Origin: Planotetraspora silvatica
GTDB lineage: Bacteria > Actinomycetota > Actinomycetes > Streptosporangiales > Streptosporangiaceae
Length of the DNA stretch: 64,000 nucleotides
Reading direction: 5' to 3'
NCBI RefSeq assembly: GCF_016863315.1
Contig: NZ_BOOQ01000024.1
Coordinates: forward strand, 124,001 to 188,000
The first letter of the stretch is position 1, and each line of letters begins with the position of its first letter. Positions 23,764 through 32,728 of the stretch are shown in pieces. The notes below the pieces were generated by a model. The model was given only the letters and a program-made list of their open reading frames with translations, ran no database searches and was not told where the DNA came from. Made by a program: the position numbers and the translations under genes.

Positions 23764-23797
23764 GCGAGCCGGGCGCCCCACGGGGCGCCCGGCTCGC
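23764..23797. terminator. Perfect 34-base palindrome, bidirectional terminator
   Basis: 16 bases ending at 23779 pair perfectly with 23782-23797 around only two unpaired bases; in RNA a 14-bp GC stem with a 6-base loop is likely. It lies between two convergent genes. Confidence 0.7.
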
Positions 23798-23839
23798 TCA
23801 GCCACCGAAGTGCCATGTGGCGTGGCCGGCCGGGAGAGC

Positions 23840-24418
23840 TCAACGGGACAGTGCGCTGACGCCGGCCTTCAGGAACGCGAACGCGATCTCGAGAGCACGC
23901 TCCTGCTCGAGGTCGTGCCGGCTGCAGTAGACCTCGTACATCACGGCCAGGGTGGCGGCCGCGACGATCCGGGGACCGACGTCCTCGGGGGAGGCGCCGA
24001 CGTCGGCCGCGATGGCGGCGGTTCCCTCCTGGATGGCGTCGGCCAGGTGAGCACGCTGCAGGGCCTGGAGTTCCGGGTTGGCGTCGAACATCCGCCGCTG
24101 CAGATCGTCCAGGTCGCCGCGGGCGGCGGCCTCGGCGCGCAGCCACTCGCCCAGCACGTCCAGAGCGCTCTGTTTCGGAGATCGTCCCTGTAGCGCGTCG
24201 GTGAGCCGTTGCGTGGAGGCGATGAAACGCGAGAAGGCGATGTCGTGCTTGGAACGGAAGTACAACGTCACCGTACGCGGTGCCACATCGGCCTCGGCGG
24301 CGATGTCGGCGATGGTGGTCGCGGCGAAGCCGCGCTCGGCGAACAGGCGGTACGCCGTCCTGGTGATCGCGTCACGGCGGCGGGCCTTGCTGCGCTCGCG
24401 CACTCCTCCGACGGACAT
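23840..24418 (-). CDS. TetR-family repressor of the MMPL transporter
   Basis: 192 residues. HTH: RRDAITRTAYRLFAERGFAATTIADIAAEADVAPRTVTLYF. The C-terminal domain is of the mycobacterial TetR type found beside MMPL genes. ATG 24418 has GGGG upstream; the open frame extends further but covers the divergent promoter. Together with the MMPL gene 94 bases away it forms a classic repressor/transporter pair. A weak inverted repeat (TTAC near 24450, GTAA near 24462) could be the operator. Confidence 0.87.
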   Translation of the reverse strand: MSVGGVRERSKARRRDAITRTAYRLFAERGFAATTIADIAAEADVAPRTVTLYFRSKHDIAFSRFIASTQRLTDALQGRSPKQSALDVLGEWLRAEAAARGDLDDLQRRMFDANPELQALQRAHLADAIQEGTAAIAADVGASPEDVGPRIVAAATLAVMYEVYCSRHDLEQERALEIAFAFLKAGVSALSR

Positions 24419-24512
24419 GCGCCCCACGATACCCCCCGTCACCGTGTATTTACCACGGGATGTAAGTTTGCCGTCGAATGCAATCTTTCTGTGGACGGGA
24501 AGGGGTCGGGCC

Positions 24513-26678
24513 TTGGCCGGACGGCTGTATGGACTGGGGCACTGGGCGGCACGCCGGCGAGGGCGGGTCGTGCTGGCATGGCTTCTGCTGCTCACGGTGG
24601 TGGGGGCACTCGGGGTGACCCTGAGCGGCAAGCTCGCGACGTCGTTCTCGGTGCCTGGAATCGAGTCCCAGAAGGCGCAGGACCTGCTGACGAAGGAATT
24701 CCCCGCTGCCGCAGGCGGCACCGCCCGCGTGGTGTTCGCCGCGCCGGCGGGCAGCACGCTGGACGAGCCGGGCATCGCGAAGGCCTTGACCGCCGGCTTG
24801 GAGAAGGCCCAGGCCGTACCCGGAGTCGAGCGGGTGTCGAACCCGGCGCAGACGCGCACGATCTCCGCCGACAAGCGGATCGGCTACGCCGACGTCGTGT
24901 TCCGTGAAGCTGCGGCGGACGTGCCCGAGTCGGCGAAGGACGAACTGACCGGCGCCATGGAGCCGCTGCGCGCCGCGGGCGCCCAGGTGGATTTCGGCGG
25001 ATCCGTCATGACACCGAAAACCGAGGTGGGCGGGCCGGGTGAGATCGCCGGCGTGGTCGTCGCGTTCGTGGTCCTGGCCGTCGCGCTCGGGTCCCTGGTC
25101 GCGGCGGGGTTGCCGCTGTTGACCGCCCTGGCCGGGGTGGGGGTCGGCGTCTTGGGCGTGCAATTCCTCTCCCGGTTCGTGGAGATGACCAGCACCGCCA
25201 CGATCCTCGCGCTCATGATCGGTCTGGCCGTCGGCATCGACTACGCCCTGTTCGTCATCACCCGCCACCGTGAGCAACTGGCGGAGCCCGGCAGCGACGT
25301 CCATGACTCCATCGCGCGCGCCACCGCCACGGCCGGAAGCGCCGTGGCCTTCGCCGGAATCACCGTCGTGATCGCTCTTTCGGCGTTGGCGTCCACCGGC
25401 ATCCCCTTCCTCGCGATCATGGGATTGGCGGCGGCGGCCACCGTGCTGATCTCCGTCGCCGTAGCGCTCACCCTCCTGCCCGCGCTCCTCGCCTACGCCG
25501 GTGAACGCCTGCGTCCGCGTCCCCGCACGCGTGGCGGGGAGCCGGGTGCCTGGGGCCTCGCATGGGCGCGCGTCGTCACCCGCAGACCCGTTCTCGTCCT
25601 GCTGGTCGGAACCGTGGCGCTACTCGCCGTGGCCGTGCCCGCTCTGAACCTGCGCCTGGGCCTGCCCGGCAACCAGAGCCAGCCGGCCGCGAGCACGCAG
25701 CACCGCAGCTACGACCTGCTCTCCGAGGGGTTCGGCCCCGGCTTCAACGCGGCCTTGTCCGTGGTCGTGGCCGACGTCCCCGCCGACCGCGCCAAGAGCG
25801 TCCTGACGGAGCTGCACACCACCCTCGCCGCCGATGGAGACGTGGCAGCCGTCGCACCTCCCGTCACGAACGGCGACGGTACGGTCGCCGTGATCGGCGT
25901 GGTGCCCAAGACCGGCCCTGACGATCAGGCCACCACCGACCTCGTCCTGCGGCTCAGAGCCGACCACCATGCGGTGACCTCGGCAGGCGGGACCATGTAC
26001 GTCGCCGGCACCACGGCCGCGGCCATCGACCTGGCGGCGAAACTCTCCGGCGCGCTGCCGGTGAACATCGGCATCATCGTCGTCCTGGCGTTGATTCTGC
26101 TCATGTTGGCGTTCCGGTCGGTGCTCGTCCCCGTCAAGGCGGTCCTGGGCTTCCTGCTGTCGATCGCCGCCAGCCTCGGCGCCGTCGTCTGGGTCTTCCA
26201 AGAGGGCCACCTCGGCGGCGTTTTCCAGGTGGCCGCCGCAGCGCCCCTCCTCTGCTTCCTCCCGGTCCTGCTCATCGGTGTCCTGTTCGGACTCGCCATG
26301 GACTACGAGGTGTTCCTCGTCTCCCGGATACGGGAGCACTACGCGCACACCGGCAACGCGCGCGAGGCGATCCACCACGGCCTCGCCCGCAGCGGCCGTG
26401 TCGTCTCCAGCGCAGCGCTGATCATGGCGGCCGTCTTCGGCGGATTCATCTTCAGCGCCGACCCCATCATCAAGTCCATCGGCTTCGCTCTGACCGTCGG
26501 CGTGCTCATCGACGCCTTCGTCGTCCGCTTGACACTCGTGCCGGCGGCCATGGCTCTGCTCGGCGCCCGAGCGTGGCGACTTCCCCGCCTGATCGACCGC
26601 GTCCTGCCCCATGTCGACGTCGAAGGCGGCTCGCACGCCGGAAGCGCCGCCCAGGTGCATGAGCGAGTCTCGGCTTAG
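24513..26678 (+). CDS. MMPL/RND-family membrane transporter
   Basis: 721 residues with about 12 membrane helices in two repeats: an N-terminal helix (RVVLAWLLLLTVVGALG), an extracytoplasmic loop, five helices including IGLAVGIDYALFVITRHREQ, a second loop, then helices including LFGLAMDYEVFLVSRIREHY. The GIDYALF and AMDYEVF motifs carry the proton-relay Asp-Tyr pairs of MMPL transporters, which export lipids or hydrophobic compounds. TTG 24513 has GGAAGGGG upstream; no ATG or GTG in frame fits better. It is divergent from the TetR gene. Confidence 0.88.
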   Translation: MAGRLYGLGHWAARRRGRVVLAWLLLLTVVGALGVTLSGKLATSFSVPGIESQKAQDLLTKEFPAAAGGTARVVFAAPAGSTLDEPGIAKALTAGLEKAQAVPGVERVSNPAQTRTISADKRIGYADVVFREAAADVPESAKDELTGAMEPLRAAGAQVDFGGSVMTPKTEVGGPGEIAGVVVAFVVLAVALGSLVAAGLPLLTALAGVGVGVLGVQFLSRFVEMTSTATILALMIGLAVGIDYALFVITRHREQLAEPGSDVHDSIARATATAGSAVAFAGITVVIALSALASTGIPFLAIMGLAAAATVLISVAVALTLLPALLAYAGERLRPRPRTRGGEPGAWGLAWARVVTRRPVLVLLVGTVALLAVAVPALNLRLGLPGNQSQPAASTQHRSYDLLSEGFGPGFNAALSVVVADVPADRAKSVLTELHTTLAADGDVAAVAPPVTNGDGTVAVIGVVPKTGPDDQATTDLVLRLRADHHAVTSAGGTMYVAGTTAAAIDLAAKLSGALPVNIGIIVVLALILLMLAFRSVLVPVKAVLGFLLSIAASLGAVVWVFQEGHLGGVFQVAAAAPLLCFLPVLLIGVLFGLAMDYEVFLVSRIREHYAHTGNAREAIHHGLARSGRVVSSAALIMAAVFGGFIFSADPIIKSIGFALTVGVLIDAFVVRLTLVPAAMALLGARAWRLPRLIDRVLPHVDVEGGSHAGSAAQVHERVSA

Positions 26679-26688
26679 GTGTCCGGCT

Positions 26689-26732
26689 GCCGCCACCCCT
26701 ACTCGAGCCGATGGGTCAGTGGGGGTGGCGGC
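26689..26732. terminator. Bidirectional terminator hairpin
   Basis: GCCGCCACCCC (26689-26699) pairs perfectly with GGGGTGGCGGC (26722-26732), with a 22-base loop. It fills the space between the convergent MMPL and MFS genes. Confidence 0.6.
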
Positions 26733-26737
26733 CGGTG

Positions 26738-27922
26738 TCAGGCCTGTGCCGGAGAGGTGATGAACATCCGCCGGCCGGCGAGCATCAGCGCCGCGCCCGC
26801 GGTGACTCCGCACGCGCCCATCGCCGCGGCGACGGTCGGCCCGCCGTGGAGCAACAGCGAGCCCCCGGCGGCCGAGCCGCCGGCGATGCCGGCGCCGACC
26901 AGGGTCACCAACCAGGAGAACGCCTCGGTGACGGTTCCCTCGGGGGCGAGGTCGCCCACCATGCCGAAGGAGACGGAGAGCAGCGGTGCGAAGAAGACCC
27001 CGGTGACGACGGCGACCACCGCCATGCCGATCGGTCCGGGCACGAGGGCCACCAGCCAGTAGGAGGCCGCCATGCCGAACGCCAGTAGCGCCGCCTTCCG
27101 CGCGGGTGCGGCCTGCCAGTGGCGCGCGCCGTAGGTCCCGTAGCAGACCGCCCCGACGAGGGCCCCCGTGGCGTTCAGCGCCAGCAGGGTCCCGGCTCCG
27201 CCCGGAATGTGGTGGGAGTCGGCGTAGGCCACGCTGAAGACGTTGAACGACCCCACCGCCAATCCCGCACCGGCCAGGCCGAGGATGAGCAGCAGCAGGG
27301 CGGGGCTGTGCAGAGCACCGAGCCAGTGCGGCGTCCGCACGGCCGGTGCCCATGATCGTGAAGGCTCCGAGGTGCTCATCACGAGGGCGCCCACGAGACC
27401 GAGGATCGCCGACACCCACAGGGCCGCCCGGGGTGACCCCGCCGCCGCGATGCCGGTCACCGCCAGCGGTCCGGCGATGAAGAGCAGTTCCTGGGCGCCG
27501 GCGTCCAGGGAGTAGGCGGATTCCAGTTCGCGGGGCTCCACCAGTCGCGGCCACAGGGCGCGCAGGCACGGCTCGAGGGGAGGGGTGGCGGCTCCGGCGA
27601 TGATCGCGCCGAGGAAGGCGAGTGTGGTGCTGTGCGGTGCCAGCGCCAGCACCGCGTATCCGCCTGTGGCCACGATCGCCGAGGCGGTGAGGACCTTCGG
27701 TTGCCCGAGACGGTCGACGCAGCGTCCCAGGAGCGGCCCCGCGATCGCCTGCGCCACGGCGAAGGTTCCGGTGACCAGGCCCACGGTCGCGTAATCGGCG
27801 CCTACTTGTCGGAGTGTCAGCGCGATGGCCAGCGCGGCCATCGCCGCGGGGAGGCGCCCGATCAGGGAGCCACCCAGGAGACGGCCGACGTAGGGACGGC
27901 GCAGGACGACGGTGTACGGCAT
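26738..27922 (-). CDS. MFS transporter
   Basis: 394 residues with about 12 helices (TLRQVGADYATVGLVTGTFAVAQAIAGPLLGRCVDRLGQPKVL includes the loop 2-3 motif). It resembles actinobacterial sugar- or drug-efflux MFS proteins without a known substrate. ATG 27922 has AAGGATCCCC upstream; the frame opens earlier in Pro-rich sequence that is not coding. The GntR gene lies upstream on the same strand, separated by a tandem repeat, and may control it. Confidence 0.83.
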   Translation of the reverse strand: MPYTVVLRRPYVGRLLGGSLIGRLPAAMAALAIALTLRQVGADYATVGLVTGTFAVAQAIAGPLLGRCVDRLGQPKVLTASAIVATGGYAVLALAPHSTTLAFLGAIIAGAATPPLEPCLRALWPRLVEPRELESAYSLDAGAQELLFIAGPLAVTGIAAAGSPRAALWVSAILGLVGALVMSTSEPSRSWAPAVRTPHWLGALHSPALLLLILGLAGAGLAVGSFNVFSVAYADSHHIPGGAGTLLALNATGALVGAVCYGTYGARHWQAAPARKAALLAFGMAASYWLVALVPGPIGMAVVAVVTGVFFAPLLSVSFGMVGDLAPEGTVTEAFSWLVTLVGAGIAGGSAAGGSLLLHGGPTVAAAMGACGVTAGAALMLAGRRMFITSPAQA

Positions 27923-27976
27923 GGGGATCCTTGCAGCGGGGTGGACGACGGCTGCGGCCCGACGCGCATGCGGGCC

Positions 27977-28062
27977 GTGAGCGGAGGGCGGGGAGGGCGC
28001 CGCTCGTGAGCGGGGAGCGGGAGGGTGCCGCTCGTGAGCGGGGGGCGGGCAGGGTGCCGCTA
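27977..28062. repeat. Three tandem imperfect 28-29-base repeats
   Basis: Copies at 27977-28005, 28006-28033 and 28034-28062 each begin GTGAGCGG and end with GCCGCT plus one base. They fill the space between the GntR stop codon and the MFS start; the last copy runs into the GntR stop codon. They may arise from slippage or form stacked GC hairpins; copy number is likely to vary between strains. Confidence 0.75.
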
Positions 28063-28839
28063 CCCGGTCTGCAGGATGGACAGGTGGCCTGCCCGGCTGA
28101 GGACCAGGTGCTTGGCGAGGTAGCACGGCGCGCCGTTCAGCGCGGCCGTCTGCGTCACGATCAGGACCGGCTCGCTTGTGGAGGTTCCGAGGAGTGCCGC
28201 GCGTGAAGCACCGGGAACGCCCGGCGTGATCCGGACGGCTCCGCGGCCGATCTGGGATCCGTACCTGCTCAGGAGGATCGACAACAGGCTTCCGCCGCCG
28301 GTCGCCCGCATGGCGGCGGCGATGGCGTCGCTGTTCTCGGCGTCGATCGCCCCAGCGGCGGGGAAGTGCTCCTGACTGAGCGCGACCGCCTCGCCGTCGC
28401 GGGACAGGACGGTCTCGAAGAACCAGGTCGCCGCGTTCGCCCGCAGTCCGAGTCCTTCGGTGACGAAGGTGGCGGACAGCTGTTGGAGCGTCACTTCGCT
28501 GCGGTGGAGTGCGACCGGAGACGTCGGCGTTCTCAGCAGCTCCTCGAGCGGCCGGATGCGTTCGAGCCCTCTCGGCGGGAGGGCGTCGGCCACGAAGCGG
28601 CCGACGCCGCGGCGGGAGAAGAGGAAACCATCTTCGTCCAGGAGCATCAGGGCCTCACGCACGACAGTGCGGCTGACCCCCATGAGCTGTCCGAGTTCCG
28701 TCTCCGTCGGGATCATGGACCCGGGCGGCAGCACCCCCGAGCGGATGGCGTCGAGGATGCGGCTGTGGACCCGCGCCCGCAGCGGGACACCGGAGTCTCG
28801 CGGGATCTCCTCGGACAGGAAGGAGAGGCGGTCGACCAC
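28060..28839 (-). CDS. GntR-family regulator with UTRA ligand domain
   Basis: 259 residues. N-terminal winged helix (RARVHSRILDAIRSGVLPPGSMIPTETELGQLMGVSRTVVREALMLL) and a C-terminal UTRA domain (residues about 100-255) that binds small carbohydrate- or amino-acid-like ligands. GTG 28839 has GGAG nine bases upstream. It probably regulates the downstream MFS gene on the same strand. Confidence 0.85.
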   Translation of the reverse strand: MVDRLSFLSEEIPRDSGVPLRARVHSRILDAIRSGVLPPGSMIPTETELGQLMGVSRTVVREALMLLDEDGFLFSRRGVGRFVADALPPRGLERIRPLEELLRTPTSPVALHRSEVTLQQLSATFVTEGLGLRANAATWFFETVLSRDGEAVALSQEHFPAAGAIDAENSDAIAAAMRATGGGSLLSILLSRYGSQIGRGAVRITPGVPGASRAALLGTSTSEPVLIVTQTAALNGAPCYLAKHLVLSRAGHLSILQTG

Positions 28840-28999
28840 GTGGCATCGTCTCCAGGGGTGCGGGCCAGGTTGTTATACAAGCTCATCATACAACCCTGCC
28901 GAATTCTGGAATGTCTGCCTTGCGATGGCGTGCGCGAAACAGTCCGCGGACTGCTGGCCGGTACCCCGATCGTCGACGACGCGACCGTCGCCGTCGGCG

Positions 29000-29551
29000 C
29001 TATCCGGCCCCAGGGCCGATGGGCGGCTCCTCGATCGGGAACAGAATCGGGCTGAGCAGGTATTGCGCACGGTCCGGCGCCGGATGGTTCGCCAGCCGGG
29101 GGGCGATCGCACCGCGCAGTTCGCCGATCATCTCCAGGAGCTCGTCGTGGCTGAGCCAGACCGCATGCTGCCGGTAGCCGACGAGGTCTGTAGCCGGGTC
29201 GACGTGGTCGCGGTCGAGGTAGGCGTTGAACTCGGCCAGTAGGGCGGCCATCGCCGCGGCGAATCCGCGTCGATGATCGTCGAGCGTCAACGTCTTGATC
29301 GTGTCGGCGTCGATCACCGCCCGGTCCTGACGCAGCCGGTATCGGCGCTCCACCGCGCCGCGTACCCGCCGCTCGTCGGCCACCTCCAGGATTCCCCCGG
29401 CGGTGAGCAGGTCGACGTGCCGGTAGACGGTGGCCTTCGACACATCGGGAATCCGAGCGCACAGCTCGGAGGTCGTCAGCATCCGTCCTCCGCGCATCGC
29501 GTGCACGACCCGCAGCCGCACCGGGTGGGCCAGAAGCTCCAAGGTGTCCAT
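29000..29551 (-). CDS. ArsR-like winged-helix regulator
   Basis: 183 residues. The start LELLAHPVRLRVVHAMRGGRMLTTSELCARIPDVSKATVYRHVDLL is an ArsR/HTH_20-type winged helix; the C-terminal helical part is typical of actinobacterial regulators found beside alpha/beta hydrolases. No metal-binding cysteine pair is present. It is divergent from the hydrolase at 29588 with 36 bases between; CACATGTG at 29565-29572 and CTCA-AGTA-TGAG at 29581-29592 are operator candidates. Confidence 0.83.
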   Translation of the reverse strand: MDTLELLAHPVRLRVVHAMRGGRMLTTSELCARIPDVSKATVYRHVDLLTAGGILEVADERRVRGAVERRYRLRQDRAVIDADTIKTLTLDDHRRGFAAAMAALLAEFNAYLDRDHVDPATDLVGYRQHAVWLSHDELLEMIGELRGAIAPRLANHPAPDRAQYLLSPILFPIEEPPIGPGAG

Positions 29552-29587
29552 TCGCCTACGATCTCACATGTGTTACCTTTCTCAAGT

Positions 29588-30925
29588 ATGAGAATGGATG
29601 TGATGGGGATGGCGCCGGGAATCGGACCGGGGGCAACCGGCGTCGGGGTCGCCGAGATGGCGCGCGACGGACGCTTCGCGGAGATCGAGGATCTGTTCGC
29701 GCCGCCACTGCGGGCGGTCGTCACCGCTGAGAGATTGCAGGCCGCCTGGGCGGCCGAGGTGGGAAGGCACGGATCGGTTTCCGCCATAGGGGAGCCGCAG
29801 AGTGAGCCGCGCGAAGCGGGGCTGGTCCGCGTGAGTGTCCCGGTGACCTGCGAACACGGGGGACTCATCATGGTCATGTCGGTCGACCACGCCGGCATGC
29901 TGCACGGTTTGCGTCTTGCGCCTGCGGCCACCACGTCGTGGACACCCCCGCCCTACGCCGTCCCGAAGAGATTCGGCGAGCGTGAGGTCACGATCGGTGC
30001 AGGTCCCCTTGCCGTGTCCGGCACGTTGAGCCTGCCGCGTGGACGCGGTTCGCGACCGGGCATCGTGTTGCTCAGCGGAGGAGGGCCGTTCGACCGCGAC
30101 GCCACCAGCGGGCCCAACAAACCGCTCAAGGATCTGGCGTGGGGGCTGGCCAGTCGCGGTGTGGCGGTGTTGCGGTTCGACAAGGTGACCCACACGCACA
30201 ACAGCCAGGTGACGAACGCGCCCGACTTCACGATGACGGACGAGTACGTGCCACACGCGGTCGCCGCCGTCCGTCTGCTCCAGGACCAGTCGAGTGTGGA
30301 CCCCACGCGGGTCTTCGTCCTCGGCCACAGCATGGGCGGCAAGGTCGCCCCGCGTGTCGCGACAGCCGACGCGTCCGTCGCCGGGTTGGTGATCCTGGCC
30401 GGTGATGCACAGCCGATGCATCAGTCCGCCGTCCGCGTCGCCCACTACCTCGCCTCGCTCGATTCCAGCCTGATCACGGACGCCGACGTCGAGGCGATCA
30501 CACGCCAGGCGGCGATGGTCGACAGCCCCCATCTGTCTTCCGCCACGCCGGCCGCGGAACTGCCGCTCGGCCTGTGGCCGGGCTCCTACTGGCTGGATCT
30601 GCGCGGCTACGACCCGGTCTCGACCGCGGCGGTGCTCGACAAGCCCATGCTCGTCCTCCAGGGAGGCCGCGACTATCAAGTGACCGTTGAGGACGATCTC
30701 TCACGGTGGAGGGCGGGCCTCGCTCATCGGCCGGATGTCACGATCCGCGTCTACGCTGCCGACGACCACCTGTTCTTTTCCGGGACAGGTCCCTCCACGC
30801 CCGCCGAGTACGAACCGGCCCAACACGTCGACCCGGTCGTCATCGCAGACATCGCCGAGTGGCTGACAGCAGGCCAAGGCAAGATCACTCGATTCCTGTC
30901 CAGCCTCAGGCGCCTCAAGAACTGA
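29588..30925 (+). CDS. Alpha/beta hydrolase with N-terminal DUF3887-like domain
   Basis: 445 residues. Residues 20-115 resemble DUF3887 (FAEIEDLFAPPLRAVVTAERLQAAW), an NTF2-like domain often fused to serine hydrolases. Residues 135-430 are an S33-type alpha/beta hydrolase with nucleophile Ser248 in GHSMGG, Asp in GGRDYQV and His in ADDHLFF. It would act as an esterase or peptidase; the substrate is unknown. There is no signal peptide. ATG 29588 lacks a ribosome site and may be leaderless; ATG 29594 is an alternative. It is divergent from the ArsR-like regulator. Confidence 0.83.
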   Translation: MRMDVMGMAPGIGPGATGVGVAEMARDGRFAEIEDLFAPPLRAVVTAERLQAAWAAEVGRHGSVSAIGEPQSEPREAGLVRVSVPVTCEHGGLIMVMSVDHAGMLHGLRLAPAATTSWTPPPYAVPKRFGEREVTIGAGPLAVSGTLSLPRGRGSRPGIVLLSGGGPFDRDATSGPNKPLKDLAWGLASRGVAVLRFDKVTHTHNSQVTNAPDFTMTDEYVPHAVAAVRLLQDQSSVDPTRVFVLGHSMGGKVAPRVATADASVAGLVILAGDAQPMHQSAVRVAHYLASLDSSLITDADVEAITRQAAMVDSPHLSSATPAAELPLGLWPGSYWLDLRGYDPVSTAAVLDKPMLVLQGGRDYQVTVEDDLSRWRAGLAHRPDVTIRVYAADDHLFFSGTGPSTPAEYEPAQHVDPVVIADIAEWLTAGQGKITRFLSSLRRLKN

Positions 30926-30970
30926 CCACGCCCCAGTGGCGGTGCGCGGTCACTGATTCGAGCACGCCGA

Positions 30971-32056
30971 TCAGACGGGCAGGGTCGCGGTCAGCGGCGC
31001 GCCGATCTGGATGTCGAAGTACGCCACGAGATCGTCTTTGCCGACGGATCCCCGACGCGCGTCGATGATCACGATTGTTCCGGCCACGATGCCGGTGAAG
31101 CCGGTGCCGGAGCGGCGGGACTGTTCGATGCGCTCGGTGACCGGGCGGCGAACCGCCTCGGTGAGAAAGGTGAGGCCGTGCGGGAACTCCTCGCTGAGCA
31201 GATGCCGTTGCCGCCCCGACTCGATCAGGCTGCCGATGCCGAACTGGGCCGAGACGATCTGATCACCGCGGAGGGTGACACGGAAATAGCCGTTCGACTG
31301 GGGGCGGTTGCAGTTCTGCTGGGGTGGATAGAAGCAGTCGTAGCCACCGGCCAGAAGATCGTCGACGGCGGAGCTCATCGTGGTCGCGTAGTGCTCAGAG
31401 CCGAACGGCCAGCGCCGCACGGAGGTGTCCCGGGCGGTGACGACCAGTCCGTTGAGCCCGTCGTAGCTGTAGTCCGCGTGCGTGTCCCGCCAGCCCGTCC
31501 GGGGAATCTCGCCGCTCTGCCGCCCCGTCCGGGTCAGGAGATCGCGATCGAAGTCGTCGATCTCCTGCCGGGCGCGATCACCGGCGTCTGGCCAGATCGC
31601 GGTCAACGCCGGTGCCGCGGCTGCGGCGACCTGATTGTCCTGTTGGTTCACCGGCTGCTCGGTGTACGGGAACCACGCCCAGGCGAGCCGGTCGTCGCGG
31701 TCGAGCAGGAACTGCGCCACCTGCGGATGAACCGTGTCCGCCTCGTCGCGGCGACCGATCCGGCACCACAGGGCACGGCTGTCCGCATCGGCTCGAACCT
31801 GCGCGCAGAACCAACCGGCCTCCCTCAACGGCCGAGTGAGGGCCCCGGCCGTACCGTCGGTCGGGGCCGGCACGGCCTGCGAGTCCTCGCCCGACCCGTC
31901 GTGGTCATAGACGCCGGCGGGCGGCAGCGCCGGCGGCTCGGCCGATCGGGTGCAGCCGGTCAGAATGAGCGGGCCGAGAATCATGATCACAATGGCGACG
32001 ATGATCGTGCGGATGGCCGGCCGACGGCGTGTGGTCGTGGGGAACGGACGGGACAC
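30971..32056 (-). CDS. Membrane-anchored lipoprotein, unknown function
   Basis: 361 residues. A basic N-terminus, hydrophobic segment and lipobox LILTGC (Cys at about residue 35) mark a lipoprotein exported by Sec or Tat. The mature part starts with a Pro/Gly/Ser-rich linker, then a mixed globular domain with two cysteine-containing segments (WFCAQVRADADSRALWCRIG and CFYPPQQNC). I do not recognise the domain. GTG 32056 has no strong ribosome site. Confidence 0.7.
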   Translation of the reverse strand: MSRPFPTTTRRRPAIRTIIVAIVIMILGPLILTGCTRSAEPPALPPAGVYDHDGSGEDSQAVPAPTDGTAGALTRPLREAGWFCAQVRADADSRALWCRIGRRDEADTVHPQVAQFLLDRDDRLAWAWFPYTEQPVNQQDNQVAAAAAPALTAIWPDAGDRARQEIDDFDRDLLTRTGRQSGEIPRTGWRDTHADYSYDGLNGLVVTARDTSVRRWPFGSEHYATTMSSAVDDLLAGGYDCFYPPQQNCNRPQSNGYFRVTLRGDQIVSAQFGIGSLIESGRQRHLLSEEFPHGLTFLTEAVRRPVTERIEQSRRSGTGFTGIVAGTIVIIDARRGSVGKDDLVAYFDIQIGAPLTATLPV

Positions 32057-32132
32057 GGGTTCATCGAAGCCGCTGGATCAGTGATTCGGCAACTTCGGCT
32101 ATCAGGCGCAGTGGAGGACCTGCCCGGGCCGG

Positions 32133-32513
32133 TTACCTACGCCCTGCGCGTCCATGCCTGGAGCGCCACCCACCGTGGGAGGACCGGAGCCTCTGGGAGA
32201 TCGTGCAGCGTCGCCCCCTGCACTGACCGTTCTGAGTGATGGTGGTCCCACTGACGCTGTTCACCTGCTGGACGCCCCTGACGGTGTTGGGGCTGTTGAT
32301 GGCCGGTGCGTTCTGGTTGTGCCGCCCGCTGTTGTGGTTCCGGATAGGGCCGGGCTTGTCCGCGAAGCTGGGTGCCGACGCGGCCCGGGCGCTCGCGTTC
32401 GCCTGTGGTGCGGCGACGAATCCGGAAAGTGTGACGGCGGCAGTGGTCAGGGCCAGCAGTCGGACGCCGACGGTCATGCCGGCGAATGAGTTCCCTGCAC
32501 GATGACGACTCAT
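32133..32513 (-). CDS. Small secreted protein, GVQQ-N-S family, copy 2
   Basis: 126 residues. Signal peptide about 1-40 with QANA cleavage site, Asn/His/Ser-rich middle, then GVQQVNSVSG and CRGRRCTISQ. It matches copy 1 (5721-6104) in its first five codons at the DNA level, in the bases before the start (AGGTGC..C, nine bases from ATG), in length and in the order of the C-terminal motif. The start is set at ATG 32513 by this comparison; upstream in-frame ATGs are not supported. The function is unknown; a cell-surface or matrix role is possible. Confidence 0.65.
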   Translation of the reverse strand: MSRHRAGNSFAGMTVGVRLLALTTAAVTLSGFVAAPQANASARAASAPSFADKPGPIRNHNSGRHNQNAPAINSPNTVRGVQQVNSVSGTTITQNGQCRGRRCTISQRLRSSHGGWRSRHGRAGRR

Positions 32514-32715
32514 TTCGTCGTGCACCTGCCTCTCGTCCATCGGCGGTCGATCTCTCCGAACGGACATAAAGGACAAAAGGGGCATAACGTGCATACCCTC
32601 AGGCTGGGTGCCGGCCTCCTGTCTGGCGGTCTACGGCGGAGATGATTGCTCCTTCTTTGTCGTCTGATGTGGGGAGAGATCATCGGGTCGGGCGGAGCTT
32701 CCTCGCGCTGCTGGT

Positions 32716-32721
32716 TAGTGT
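32716..32721 (+). promoter_or_regulatory. -10 element, probable leaderless start of sixA
   Basis: TAGTGT, seven bases before ATG 32729, with no ribosome-binding site in between. Confidence 0.35.
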
Positions 32722-32728
32722 CGATGGC

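Noticed and set aside
24078-24512. Longer MMPL protein starting inside the TetR gene
   Set aside because: The extra part is antisense to the TetR coding region; the first membrane helix and GGAAGGGG site fit TTG 24513.
25620-27569. 649-codon minus-strand frame opposite the MMPL gene and part of the MFS gene
   Set aside because: Shadow of the MMPL and MFS coding sequences; low-complexity translation.
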